Positions 7,945-7,974 of a DNA stretch of 7,974 nt are shown here, one piece after another. The translations under genes were made by a program, and so were the position numbers. Location of the stretch: contig JASHYE010000273.1 in NCBI GenBank assembly GCA_030043155.1, positions 1 through 7,974 of the forward strand, in the 5' to 3' direction. The notes under the pieces were generated by a model, which worked only from the letters and a program-made list of their open reading frames with translations, did no database searches and had not been told where the DNA came from. The DNA is from Candidatus Acidiferrales bacterium. GTDB taxonomy: Bacteria > Acidobacteriota > Terriglobia > Acidoferrales > UBA7541. Within the stretch, counting starts at the first letter, position 1. Each line of letters starts with the position of its first letter.

Positions 7945-7974
7945 TTGTCTTTCTCGCTTTGCTCAAGCTATAAT
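7945..7974 (+). promoter_or_regulatory. Sigma70-type promoter reading out of the right edge
   Basis: A perfect -10 TATAAT occupies the last six bases (7969-7974). TTGTCT at 7945-7950 matches four of six -35 bases, with an 18-base spacer. The bases GC precede the -10, as they do before TAGAAT at 3487. It presumably drives a gene just outside the window, divergent from the M1 gene. Confidence 0.5.

Noticed and set aside
7792..7974. Plus-strand frame from an ATG, open for 61 codons to the window edge
   Set aside because: The predicted residues are low in family-like character (Ser/Arg/Thr-rich), the ribosome binding site is weak, and a strong promoter lies inside it, which points to a different gene start beyond the edge.
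1..7974. Mobile elements, CRISPR arrays, tRNA or rRNA genes
   Set aside because: I saw no transposase or integrase product, no regularly spaced repeats, and no tRNA- or rRNA-like segments on either strand.

Overview
The window holds three complete genes, all encoding proteins predicted to be exported, plus one gene-poor stretch of about 600 bases at the right end. The organism is probably an acidobacterium (Acidobacteriota, Terriglobia-like). The genes have moderately high GC. A VPS10/sortilin-like beta-propeller, a secreted CocE/NonD hydrolase and a short secreted M1 peptidase are all typical of that phylum's large secretomes. This assignment rests on recognition of protein families, not on a marker gene, so related soil phyla such as Gemmatimonadota remain possible.

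Layout. Bases 1-182 are a leader region with small inverted repeats, a tentative promoter and a clear AGGAGG ribosome binding site. 183-3356 (+) encodes a 1057-residue protein with 11 Asp-box (BNR) repeats, an Ig-like domain and a coiled-coil tail. 3357-3502 is a 146-base spacer that carries a near-consensus promoter, TTGACC-17-TAGAAT, for the next gene. 3503-5509 (+) encodes a secreted CocE/NonD (S15-like) alpha/beta hydrolase. The promoter sits so close to its ATG that the mRNA is probably leaderless. 5510-5670 is a convergent spacer with a weak hairpin and a 19-codon mini-ORF. 5671-7365 (-) encodes a secreted M1-family zinc metallopeptidase with an intact HEXXH-18-E site. 7366-7974 holds the M1 ribosome binding site, no convincing gene, and at its far edge a sigma70-type promoter (TATAAT) pointing out of the window.

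How the genes may work together. Two of the three products are hydrolases of families that attack peptides, amides or esters. The third is a propeller of the kind that binds peptides or glycans in better-known relatives. All carry signal peptides, so an export-based peptide or ester scavenging function is a reasonable inference. The signals suggest separate transcription units rather than one operon: genes 1 and 2 each have their own promoter candidate and gene 3 is convergent. I found no tRNA, rRNA, CRISPR array, insertion sequence or defence locus. I see no strong evidence for a wholly new system. The most distinctive points are the leaderless promoter architecture and the unusual active-site surroundings of the CocE-type enzyme.
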